Origin: Antitrichia curtipendula
Lineage: Eukaryota > Streptophyta > Bryopsida > Hypnales > Leucodontaceae
DNA: 64,000 nt
Direction of reading: 5' to 3'
NCBI GenBank assembly: GCA_951230915.1
Contig: OX579637.1
Location: forward strand, 21,638,001 to 21,702,000
In this document: piece after piece, positions 12,371 through 23,379 of the stretch
Layout of the letters: each line of letters begins with the position of its first letter
How positions within the stretch are numbered: the stretch's first letter is position 1
The notes under the pieces: model-generated
What the model was told of the DNA's origin: nothing
The model's input: only the letters and a program-made list of their open reading frames with translations
Database searches by the model: none
Program-made: the position numbers and the translations under genes

Positions 12371-12581
12371 GCCAATAGGGGTTCAGAAATGTATAAGGAT
12401 ACCTTGCTATGGGCTGGGATCAGAGGCCATCGTGGACGCTCTAACCCTTTCCAGCCCTATTGGAGATCTAGGCCCTTTTCCTATCGGAGGTCCAGCCTCC
12501 AGTCTGCTTTTTGAGGATTTGCAGCTGCTGGGGGGCCTGGACCCTTATCTTGCATGGGGGGCCCATCCAACTTTCCAAAAT
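12371..12581 (+). CDS. Isolated exon candidate of unknown gene
   Basis: A GC-rich island of 211 bases sits inside AT-rich DNA. It is bounded by a good acceptor (CACCCTGTAG) and a good donor (GTAAGTATG), and one frame is open throughout. The peptide has a low-complexity but protein-like run (PIGDLGPFPIGGPASSLLF, then LGGLDPYLAWGAH). I do not recognise a family. It could be an exon of a gene with very long introns, or a captured fragment carried by a transposon. Confidence 0.3.
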
Positions 12582-13899
12582 GTAAGTATGAAATAAGTTA
12601 CTTCAGTTAGAAATAATTATATACTTCAAAATTAATTACATAGATAAAAATTTAAGCATAAATTAGGATACACACATTGTGGAAAAAATAATTATAACCG
12701 TGTGAGGCAAACATGCTATTTTATTTTATTGTTTGAACACGTAAAAGTCCAAGGCGTTTGCGAGTATTTTCAAATTTTTATGGAACTCAACAATCAGCAA
12801 ACCTTTTCACAAAATGCATTAATTTTTTTGTACTTATTGTAATCATACAAATTGAAATGAAATGTGTTTTAGATTACATGAAAAAAGAAAACACAACAAT
12901 ATCACTTATAGTTTGAAAGATTAAAATGTTTGAACATGAGGGTGCTAGAACTGCAAGAGTGACTTGAAGTTGTCAATCTTCTTTTCACGTGTGAAATCCA
13001 AAAATGTGTTGAGCAAAAAAATATAAGGTTTAATGTCATTATATATAATTCAACTTCAATGAATTCACGACTTTCAAAGTCTGTTTCAATATTTTTCTTC
13101 AATGAATTTCGAATGTGGATATTTATGCAAGCTCTAGTGTATTTGCCGCTGACTTTCTAGATATTCTAACACTAGAGAACTGAAGATTGCAAGGGACATG
13201 CTAATTCAAAAGCTTCAATAGAAATATCATCAACATTCATTTTAAAAATCCAAATTTATGTGTTGTAAACAAAATCCAAAGCAAACTTGTATTGGTTTTT
13301 TTTTAATAAAGATAATGGTCTCATAAGGTTATATTCATCTTCAAAGTTTTGTAGACTGCCAAATTCAGTGCCTTGGGCATTTACGGGTTATATGATTTAC
13401 CAAATCTTCATGATTATTTGTAACTGTGTAAGAAGTTTTGTTTTGAACATGTACTCTATAATACATGAAATCAAAAAGATTTTGAACAATTAGAATATCA
13501 CATATTTTTAATTGTTTGCAAAGTTTTTGAAATTTGAAAATTTGGAATTCATATTCAGGATCACAACCCTCAAATTCACTAAGAGAAATGTATAATTGAA
13601 AAGCAAAAATCCGTTTCCACATCACCTGAAAGTGAAATCATTAGAACGAAGTGGACGGTGTAGAGGGTAGTAATTGCACTCAAGAGGATTTCCACACTAG
13701 AGTGCAATCCGGCATTTCAAGTTCATGATTTGTGATCTGATTTTCGGCGTGGACACCTGTCACAGCCAACCCGCATTGTTGTGTATTATGATTTATGAAT
13801 GAATCAAGGATTGGATGGACTTGAGGTTTAGCAACCCTTAATGCAGCAGCCTATCACCTCTTGAAGTGCCTGCAACTATCCGGGCAGGTGGGCAGCATT

Positions 13900-14600
13900 A
13901 AGTGATCAAATTTTGTTTCCCCGTATTGCAGCCCGGGGGTTTAATTTCGAGTTCTGTCACCCTGACCGCAGCCGCCATTCCTCTGCAGATGGCGGTGCTA
14001 CAGCCTGGTCGAGCTTGGAAGTCGAGGCAGAAGACTGCGTGCGCTTCGTAGCGAACTCAGTTTGCCCTCCCCTGCATGGAAGCTCCGTTGTTTCGTCCTG
14101 AGTTTTTCTTCGAAATATTGCATCGGCATTGGCGTCGAGAGGTCAGAAGAGTGTCGTAGACTTAGTTTTATTCTGCGACAGTGAATTGAAGGAGGTTAGA
14201 GGTTCGAGGACATTGGACGTTGGACGCTGGAGGGTGGACGATGCTGCATCGAAGGAGGTTCGAGGACAGCAATTCTGGTGCTGCGAACACTGCGAGAAGG
14301 CGATGGCGGAGCAATTCTGCATCCACGGGTGAGTTGCCATTTGAAAGTATCGCCGGAGTTCATCGGAGGACCGGATTTCGGCTGACGGAGCCTCGTCGTA
14401 GCAGTCGGGGAGGGGAGGGTGTTGCCGCATGTGTAGTAGCGTGAGGAACCGCCGACTGAAAGGAGCCAGCTTCGCAGACTATAGAGGTGGGACGTTGCTG
14501 TGAGGGCCGCCAAAGAAGCTGCTGCATTTCGGACGGAGAGAAGAGCCCAATCAAAACCGGACCATGTAAATAACCCGGACCTTCACCCTGTTAGGTTTCA
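13900..14600 (+). other. GC-rich leader-like block
   Basis: GC rises sharply here and a donor-like GGGTGAGTT occurs near 14,329, resembling the non-coding first exons upstream of genes B (46.0-46.4 kb) and D (23.0-23.2 kb). Overlapping ORFs in several frames argue against a single protein. It may be a promoter and first exon of a decayed element read in the plus direction; no downstream coding exon was identified. Confidence 0.25.
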
Positions 14601-15755
14601 TGCATGGGAAAAAACGTCGACTACGTTCATGTGCACTGGCAGCTTGTGAATTGTGTGTTATAGTTGAATGATGCATGAAAGAAGAGGTCCCCCTGTCGGA
14701 TTTCTGTGCTGTATGTAGGATGGAGAGGGGTACATTATCAGAAGACAGAGAATTGAAACCGTGGAAAACGAAATTAAGCCAATTCGATAAAGAAATTAAC
14801 AGTGAAGTGGTGGATAGTAGAAGCCTTTACGGTAATTCAGGTCCATTGAATTAGGTTCAATTAAAAGAAGATGTTTGTGACGACGTATAGAATTCTGCCT
14901 TGATAGTATACTGTGAAGGAAAGTGTATTACATGAAATTAAGTTTGAATCCCTCAAACATGGAACAGGTCACAACAGTTATGTAACGCACATGTAGTAAC
15001 AACATTCATATTGAAACAAGTACTGTGACATTCATAACCATTTGTACAGAAGGGACGTTTGAGAGACGTAGACGGTGTAAAGGAGAACATAGAATTTGCA
15101 ATCGAACCAGGAATCTTCGCATTAGTACTGTACGCTTTAACCTAAGCCGAATCCGCTAATTGCTGAGGTTCAAGTGTATGATAGAAGAACACTGTTAGGC
15201 TACCTATGTCATCGGTGTTGAATCAGAAGAATTAGAGGTAAAGGAGGACGGAAGTTGCAAGTATCACATTCTCTCCCACATGCTATGGATCTGTTGAAAT
15301 CTTGTTTTATTATCAGGCAAGTGACATTTCCCTCTTAGTACGCAGGAGACCGATATGCAATTCGCTTCTGGACAATTTATATTGAATCATAGTGCTACAA
15401 GGTGAAACTGTGTAGTTGGCTCCTCGTTGCAGTATAGGTACGATGACGAGGATCCGCATTTGTTTTACGTGACAGGTCCCTGTAAGTATGTTTGGCCTCG
15501 TAGAACGTTGCATGCCTTTTGGAAAGAACCCTAGGACACATCGAATTGGAATGACGAACTTCTGGAAGCTGAACCACAGTATGAACTGTGAATTCAGGGT
15601 TCATGCATGCTTGGGTGGTATGTCATGTAGAATCAAGCTTTCATAAATCATCGGTACGTACGCACTCGTAGCAAGGTGATTTAGTTGTGTTGAGGTTGAT
15701 GTTCAAGTTCCATTCGACTCATGACCATTATGCAGACCATAGAAGGCTGTTATGC
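14600..15755. other. No gene seen
   Basis: Intermediate GC with no ORF that shows family similarity or splice-consistent extension. It may be decayed transposon sequence between the leader-like block and the inverted A fragment. Confidence 0.4.
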
Positions 15756-15759
15756 ATCC

Positions 15760-15945
15760 TTTGGATTCAAGTGGTCGCCTAAATCCAACAACCACAAGTG
15801 ACTCCTGTGAAAATGGTTATTTAGGTGACTACCTAAATTGTTGATATGGGAAGGGTCTTATCTATACCTCTGATTTAGGTGACCACCTGAATCCGATGGA
15901 ACAAGTGCAACAGCAATTCATAATTTTAGGTGGTCACCTGAAATA
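15760..15945. repeat. Four A-type palindromes in tandem
   Basis: Copies lie at about 15760-15789 (outer arms TTGGATT / AATCCAA), 15818-15839, 15871-15893 and 15922-15945, roughly 50 bp apart. Read on the minus strand they follow the putative first exon of an A-type gene fragment, with a donor-like GTAAGTACATG near 16,065. That places them in an intron. Confidence 0.85.
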
Positions 15946-17250
15946 GCCCAAGAGTGCTGTTCGCACGAATAATGTCGCCAAACTTCCTTGTCCCTGTTGT
16001 ATGCAGTTGATGAAGGGCTTAGACCTACATTAAACGAAACAGACGTTTGGAAACGCATGTACTTACAGGATGTGGATTGGCAGGTGATTACATTACTGGA
16101 GAATGTCTTCCAGTGTGCCCACCATGTACTGAATTGCTGAACGGCAATATGATTGTCCGGATGGCTATGACCAGTCACTGTTCAAGCGCTCGAAGGAACA
16201 ATTATTCAGTATAAATCCGGACATCGTAGACCTCTCCGCTGGTTGGGCGGTTACGCGAGACTCCGGGGAGACACCAACTCTATGCTTGTTCGTCCGTCTG
16301 AAAGGATCAGAGATGCACGCAACGAAGCTAGCATACGAGCATGGAGCGAGAGTGTAGAGCGTAGAGCATACAATCTTGAGCATAGAGTGTTGATTTTGAA
16401 TGGATTAGAGAAAAATAAATTGCAAAGTGATGGATGAGAGAATTTTGAAGATGCGGATGAAGAAAAAAACAACTGTAGTCTGTCCAAATGGAGGAAAATT
16501 GGATGATAAGTACATTGACTTTGGATGAGAAAGTTGGATGAAAATTACAATGATTGTTGATGAAAAAGTTGGATGAAAAGAATGATGACTGTTGATGTGA
16601 AGTTGGATGAAAAATACTGAGTTTATGGATGAGAAAGTTGGATGAAAAGAACGATGACTGTTGATGAAAAAAACGGATGAAAAGAATGATGACTGTTGAT
16701 GTGAAGTTGGATGAAAAATACTGAGTTTAGGGATGAGAAAGTTGGATGAAAAGAACGATGACTGTTGATGAAAAAAACGGATGAAAAGAATGATGACTGT
16801 TGATTTGAAGTTGGGTGAAAAATATTGAGTTTATGGATGAGAAAGTTGGATGAAAACAACGATGACTGTTGATGAAAAAATTGGATGAAAAGAACGATGG
16901 CAGTTGATGTGAAGTTGGATGAAAAATATTGAGATTTCGGATGAAAAAATTAGATGACTGTGAATGAAAGATATAGTGACAACGGACAGAAAAGAGCGTG
17001 GATGCGCTTTAGACTTACGAATGCATGTGGCCCAAAAATGTAATGGTTGGGGATGGAGAATAGTGTGGATGTGGTGTAAAATAGGATGGACGTTGATGAA
17101 AAAGGATTGAATGGGCTTAAGGATATTGACTTCGGATGGAAAAAAGGGTGCATGTTGATGATGAAAATGGATGAATGTAGATGACAACTACAATGCCTAT
17201 GGATGAAAATAGGGTGGATATGGATGACAGAGAAGGATAATGCTGATGTG
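15918..17250 (-). pseudogene. Inverted fragment of the 5' end of an A-type ParB-like gene
   Basis: Read on the minus strand, this segment has the same order as the region upstream of gene A: a minisatellite of TTTTCATCCA units, then a run of GCTC/CGCTC-rich sequence (16.32-16.39 kb versus 35.87-35.92 kb), then a short open frame and A-type palindromes. The frame near 16,178-16,070 (DNHIAVQQFSTWWAHWKTF) has a weak resemblance to the N-terminal exon of genes B and C (WQFN...SWTFG), a part that gene A lacks. The order similarity is seen directly; the protein similarity is tentative. No further exons are found before 15.7 kb. Confidence 0.4.
16440..17230. repeat. TTGGATGAAAA minisatellite with 104-bp higher-order unit
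   Basis: Many degenerate copies of a 10-14 base unit (GTTGGATGAAAA, GATGACTGTTGATG). Between about 16,571 and 16,880 they form nearly identical 104-bp blocks (starts near 16,571, 16,675 and 16,779). The reverse-complement unit makes up 35.28-35.83 kb upstream of gene A, so this is a shared 5' feature of A elements. ORFs across it are repeat artefacts. Confidence 0.85.
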
Positions 17251-18069
17251 TAGAACAATGCCTAAAAAGTACAAGCTGTATAAAAAAGTGAGGTTGGATG
17301 CAGACATCGACATTGTCATTTAGCCCAACAAAAGGAAAGAAGTTCACTTCACATTGACTAGAAACCTGGTTCATGGTTTTGGAAATAGAAAAGACTGAGG
17401 TCGGAAAAATGAGAACCCTATAATTGCAAGTGATGTGTGCATGACTATGCATTAATATGGTGGCTCCTATACCATGTTCGGCTTTACTAGCTATGTGCAT
17501 GAAAGTATAAAATGTTCATTTGTAACTATATGTGCAGTCGTGAATCTAGGAACCTCAAAACTTACAGATTAGGAGGTAAGACCAAGACTGGATCATGCCA
17601 CACTACACTTGGATCCTAAAAGAATGGAGGGACGACTATGAACCTATGATCGTGGACGTGGCACTGGATTACTGACGTTTTTCATATTCATAGTCGGATA
17701 TGTAGTAGGCCTACGCCAGGATTAGAAACTTATGGAATTAGAGACATCTATAATGGTGGAAGTAAGTGCCTTGCGGATCCAAAATTACAGAGGATGATTC
17801 AGAAGATGATCAGGTGCATCCATAGCTTTATGATGTGGATGAACCCGAGCATCAATGTCGACCCTGACGTAAATAAAATAATCCAAAGGTCCTTGAAATA
17901 GGCTGTAGAATGAAAGAATTGCACACATAATGGTCTCAACCAATTCAGACATCAATGTGGTAGTGGCCCTTTTAGTCTCACTACACTTACTATAAAACAA
18001 TTCAAGTACCATGAGGAACTTTGGTTACATTGCTTCCCTAACGACATTCCGCATTTGTCGAACTACCAG
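17250..18069. other. No gene seen
   Basis: Intermediate-GC sequence between the minisatellite and the 3' end of the MULE transposase gene. Short ORFs here show no recognisable motif. Confidence 0.4.
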
Positions 18070-21000
18070 CTACAGAATGCTAGTGCCCCGCAAAATCCCA
18101 CTCTCTAGAATGTGTCTGATCTCATTAAAGCTGAAGCTTGGAGCATGAATGAAATCATCTACTTTTGCATCCAAGCGACAAATGACAACAAATAGGAAAT
18201 ACAAATGCTTGCAATTGGCCCATTGTCCTCTCTTCCCTAGTGCCTTAGTAGACATTTCTTTGAAATAAGGACATGAGCATTCCGGATATGACCCTATAGT
18301 CAGTATGTATTGCTGAATGTTAGGCTCAACACCAGAGTCCATTGTAACAATGCATCCAAACCCTAGATGGGGAATCAATGTTATTTGTCGTACAGTAGCC
18401 GTCAAGGTAATTGCAGAACCGCAATTGTTCGCTTGTTTCGTGGTAGGAGCAGTTGGGTTCCTCCGAATTTTCCTTCCAGACCTGGTGCTCGAATGCTGTG
18501 CTGGAAAATCAGGAACATTGATATCCGATAAATCGGTCCGTAAAGTGAATTCACCGAAAAGCCTACGTGGTGACATTTCAAGGCGTTCAGGTAGACGAAA
18601 GCCAGCATTCTGAAGCTGCAGTATCTCCGCAGGCGTAAGATTTGTTCCTTTCAAGACTGGCCAAATGCAAGGCACATCAGGTTTAGACATTATCCATTTT
18701 CTCTTTGTACCTTTCACGCAGCGCTCAATGTCGTCGTTGCAGAAGAAAAATTGTGTTCTTTCAATTCTTTTCTTTTGGTAACAATCCATGTCGCCAATGT
18801 AAGTTGGAGCAGCGGTTCCTTTGTTGCCTTGGACAATCTTTGCAACACATTTTTTCCTTGTTATAGCCTGTAAGGCAAAGCACGCCTTCGACGAAGTCTT
18901 TGGCAGTCTAGCAATATGCCACTTTGACTGATCGCATGAAGTCTCCTCAACGCTGAGTACTCGAAAGGACTGGGAAGTGGATGGCGCATTTACAGGGCCA
19001 CCAGGATTATCCGACATTGTCCTTGTATCTTGTGGTGAGGCTTCTTCAATAACTGTATCAAGAGGAGTAGTTGATGTACTCGCCCTTGTTCTTCTCGTTC
19101 CCGTCCGAGGTTTGGAGAAATTGACTTTGTCCGGGCGATGTGACTTATGCTCAGACCCTAACGGCAGGTTTGGCGTTTGCCCTTGCGATCCAAAAACCTT
19201 CGCCCCGGGTAAGTGAGGATCCCTTTTGCAGTATTCAATAGCACCCGGGATAGTTTGCATTGCATTGTTTAGCTTTCTGGGATCCCCAGTGCGCTGTGCT
19301 ACTTGGAGCTACAAATCTGCCTTGCCTGGACCAGTTCCTGGGTTCTCACCCTTCAAAAATTGGTAATAGCAAACCATCTGCATAAATGCTCTTACATAAT
19401 CATCAACCGTTGCAACGTATAGATCATTTCCTCGCTTGCCTGACTGTTGCTGCCATTTGTTATGGACCGTCTCTGCCAAGTTGCAAGATGGCATCTCTGC
19501 CACCTCATGAGCAGGCAAATCCTATGGACAAAACATGATAACCAGGATTCAAAGAAGATTTCAACAAATGCTGACATCATTATGCTTGTAGGTAGCAATT
19601 CACTAACGCCTACATTATGCTTGGAGGTAGTACACGTCAAAGAAATCAATGTCTTTCTATGATGTGATTAAAAGCCAAACCAGAATTCAATATTAACATA
19701 TTTGTACATGCACATCCAGAATACCTCAAACAAAGTAAGAATGAAATCAAGGGATAATCTTACGATCTGCATGAAGCCTCCCCACTGTCTGTAACGAAAG
19801 TGCCAGAAAGCGAGCCATAGCTGGAGGCAATGAATCCCAACTTTGGTTGCCGCCCCGGATGAATGCCACCAACTTCGAATAGCATTGAATCGAATGTCTG
19901 CCACTGCTAACGAAGTCGCATCCTTATACTGCTTACAGAGTTTTCGATGCTGATCTTGAAGATCCGAACGAATGTCTGCTTTTGTATGCTTCTCCATGGA
20001 TTGCGTCCAATGAAATAAACAAGTACGTTCTCGATTGACCATAGGTTGTGCGGGATCACCACCCCCGTAGACGATTCTCACTGCATTCCAGTTTGCCTGT
20101 GCGCAATCTGCCATAAAACCCTTGAAATAAGGCAAGGGAATTCCATGCCTTTCCATAACCGCATTCAAATTTGTCCAAAAAGAAATTTGTGCTGTAGTAT
20201 CCTCTGATTGCATGTCACAGACAACGATTGTCATGACCTTGCAGTAAATGGGATCGTATACATGACATCCTATAGTTGTCCAGTCTTTCACTCGTTTGAC
20301 ATGATCAAACATGATCCAAGAGTTTTGAAGGTCACCATCCTTTTGCATTCGTTCCACTAGATCAACGCCATTTCCCGGTCCAACCTCTGACATTTTAAAA
20401 ATGAAGACCTTGTCCAAATCCGAGCCCTGACCAGGAAACATGTTTTCTTGAACATAAGCCCAATTGCTGCAGCCGCGTAGCTTCAGAATGCTATCCATTA
20501 CACCAAATCTCCTAAAATACTTGAAGGTGGTGACTTCGTTTCGAATGCTCGGCGAACTCATAAACTTGCACTTCTCTATAATTGGCACGAGTTCATCCAT
20601 TCCAAGATTAATTGATGGTGCTCCCTCCGGCCGCAGAAGCATCCCTCCCAAAAATTCCTTGCTTGCCTCCAAAATAATAGAAGAGTTCGTCCCAGAAGGG
20701 TTCCTCTCCACTTCATCCGAAATGAGATTCCGAGTTCTCTCTTTCGATGCACGACAGTCTCCGTCTTTCACAGGATGATTATGAAATCCGAGGTGAACAC
20801 ACGCTCGCCGCGTCCCCGACATCCCAACTATGTAATATATCTTAGCAGAACAAGTAGCAATACATATGGGGACCTCACAACAAATTTTGCATGAAATGGT
20901 AGAACCAGGAGGAGGGACAGGACCGACCTCAAAAGCTACAGGAGAACATCCATCCCATTCCGTTTCGTTTGTGACTGCCACACGGTGCTTACGTGATAGA

Positions 21001-21863
21001 TACTCGCAGTCGCCATTTCTACAACGAAGGTGCCCGACACAAGCTGATAACCGAAATGTCAACCCGTCTCCATTTTTTATGTTAGTCGTATACAAGTTGG
21101 ACCAAACGTGACCGTCATAGCGTCTCTCCATCCCGCTTAGAAGCTTCGCCTGACTTTGCTGACCCGACTCTCCGAGCGCCGGTAACTCGAATATGATATC
21201 GCCATTAAACACTGGAGGGACGAAGTCGACTTGATGTACTGGAATCGAATCGTAATCTATCTTCTTCAACTGATTCCGTGACCCTTTCGTGTGGCACAAC
21301 TTTCGAAGGCATGAAATAATGGATAAGCCTGATCCACTTGTAGAGGTATTCAGCAGCGTTGCATCAGATACAGAAGATGGTGTTGCAACTGGACGACAAG
21401 GAGACGGCATCTGTTTCCGAAGCTTGCGCGGCGGTGATAAGTCGTCTGATTCGTCACTGTCAACTAAAATAACATCAACTCCAGGCTCTATTTTCACTCG
21501 TGATGTAAGGGGCGTCTGATACGAACTAGTCGATGACAATTTCAGCGAAACCTCCCCATTAGACGAGTGACCACTAGCCAAGGGTAGGCCTTACACTACA
21601 TACGAACCCGGCTTCAGATGCCATATGCTAGGGATATGGTCTTGGATAGGCTCGTGGACTAGTGTATGGGACAGTTCGCCGGTGGTACTATCAAAAATTT
21701 CCTCGTCAATGTACATTGAGGTATCAGAAAGGCGAAAACGAATACTCAAACACAATGCACACACGACCGCAAATCCCGTGTCCCTAACTGGAAAAGATAT
21801 CGGAACCGCATCTCCTAATGTCCGCACAAGTGCCATTGAATTGCGTAAACTGACATCACTCAT
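18070..21863 (-). pseudogene. MULE-type transposase with GCM/WRKY-like and SWIM fingers, two stops
   Basis: Two exons: 21863-19764 (ATG at 21863) and 19521-18070, with a 242-base intron bearing GTAAGATT and TGTCCATAG ends. The total is roughly 1,180 codons. Order: acidic Ser-rich N-terminus (VILVDSDESDD), a GCM/WRKY-like zinc domain with Cys and HNH residues (CRNGDCEYLSRKH ... HLGFHNHPVKDGDCR), a MULE DDE-like core (SWIMFDHVKRVKDW, then FMADCAQANWNAV, then CLFHWTQSMEKHTKADI) and a C-terminal SWIM finger (CSCPYF...WANCKHLYFLF). It would cut and join its own DNA ends in the nucleus. An in-frame TAA (21593-21591) and TAG (19311-19309) interrupt otherwise open frames, so it is probably inactive as it stands. 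The MULE and SWIM assignments rest on motifs; terminal inverted repeats were not found. Confidence 0.75.
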
Positions 21864-22965
21864 TGCAAGTGCACAAGAGAAGTATCACTAAGCATATCAG
21901 TGAATGACACAAGAATCACAAACAAGAGCAAGAGATGGATCATTTGCAAATGTTTGGACATTGAGAGAGTGGCCAAATTGAATCCGTTCCTAATAAAGGA
22001 TGCCCAAGCTGATAAAGACCCCCACCTACTTAGTACCCGTCATTTGAAGGTGATCAATTTCTTCCCACCATAATGGTAGATAACGCAAATTATGGCAACT
22101 GACATAGAAAATCCAGGCATATACCCAACCGCCAATCCAGCGAACATAATCAATAACGAAAAACAATTTATGAGAAAACGTACCATTCATAATTCTGTTG
22201 CAAGAATACTTATACTTCAGAATACAAATACTAAATCCAAATGTTATGCAATACAGTGTATACTTCCAAGAAAACCCGAACTATGAAGTCCAGCAATCAC
22301 TGACAACCGTCAGGATATTGTCACTCCTACTCACTAAATATGTCCTCATAAAATACAGTCAATCGTATACGAAAAAATGTGAATGATTACTAAAATCTCA
22401 TCGGAATAAGTGGTTGATCATTTACAACTAGCACAAAACCACACCCATCTCAAATTAAATGCACGTTATACAACCAAAGTCGGCCCTCCGAGGGTGGTTA
22501 GCCACAGTACGTCCAACGTAAAAAGAATCTCTATAATGGAAGGATCCGAAATTAATCATTGTATCTCCAAGATCCATGACCACTGGATATATTGTAAATT
22601 ATAAAACACGTAGGACATTTGCAATAATCTCAGTAGCACATCTTGAACGATCAAGGAGCAGTCTAAGTTAGCCTCATCCATAACCGTCACTGTACTCGTA
22701 ATCGTCACTTCCAAAGTGGATCTGAAGATGTAACACGAAAGTAATTTGGAATTCTAATTCTATTACGAATCAGGTTCATCAGTTTGTGCTATCCATTAAC
22801 ACACAATATGTAAAGAACCCCAAAGTTGAATGGTCATGGGTAAGGGTACCCTCGGTCGAAGGATTTTGTGATAGTGAACTTCCTGAACTGAATTCCTCCA
22901 ATGTATTCAGCTTTACCTTCTAGAGCTGGTAGTTATATGTATTAATTAAAATGAATATGGAGTTT
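21864..22965. other. No gene seen
   Basis: AT-rich spacer upstream of the MULE gene (its promoter should lie here) and of gene D. ORFs of about 60 codons have no protein-like features. Confidence 0.4.
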
Positions 22966-23029
22966 AGGTGGATGACACCCCGATCCCCTTAAACACCAGG
23001 TTCACCAGGTGGATGACACCCCGATCCCC
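22966..23029. repeat. 23-bp direct repeat, spaced 41 bp
   Basis: AGGTGGATGACACCCCGATC plus three more C occurs at 22966 and again at 23007. It lies just before the GC-rich first exon of gene D and may be a regulatory or element-end repeat. Confidence 0.7.
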
Positions 23030-23379
23030 CTGCCGATGAAGCCTCACCCATTGCTGGTGACGTCCCCCTTCTCGGCGGCTACCAAATCCGTCCAGTTCCA
23101 AGCAGCAGCTTATCGCCGAGATCTCCCACCCTCACCCGCCGAAGAAGAAGCACCTCGGTATGATTTGCCTCTGTGATATTTTCTCATTGTGTTGCTTGCT
23201 TCACTGCACTGCATGTTCATTCAAATTCTCATTTCCTTAGTCAATGCTTGCGGTTGTGTCCTCAAGATTTTTCAGGCTTCTATTCGGGTGGACTGTTTGG
23301 CAGTTCGACATGGAGATTCATCGACCAAACCTCAGGTCACGGCGAAACAAGCAAGGAACGGAGAACATAGAGTCTACAA

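Larger units (their letters stand above)
7260..13900. other. AT-rich spacer with few features
   Basis: A 6.6-kb AT-rich stretch with no recognisable gene. It holds a 17-base T run (7601-7617), two GC-rich hairpins (7849-7870 and 11375-11400), a TA-rich microsatellite (11,950-12,090) and two weak exon candidates (10600-10983 minus and 12371-12581 plus). Composition differs sharply from the transposon blocks on either side. It could be a long intron or an old intergenic insertion. Confidence 0.5.

Noticed and set aside
16623..17258. Ser/Phe/His-rich ORFs on the minus strand
   Set aside because: They are translations of the GGATGAAAA minisatellite.
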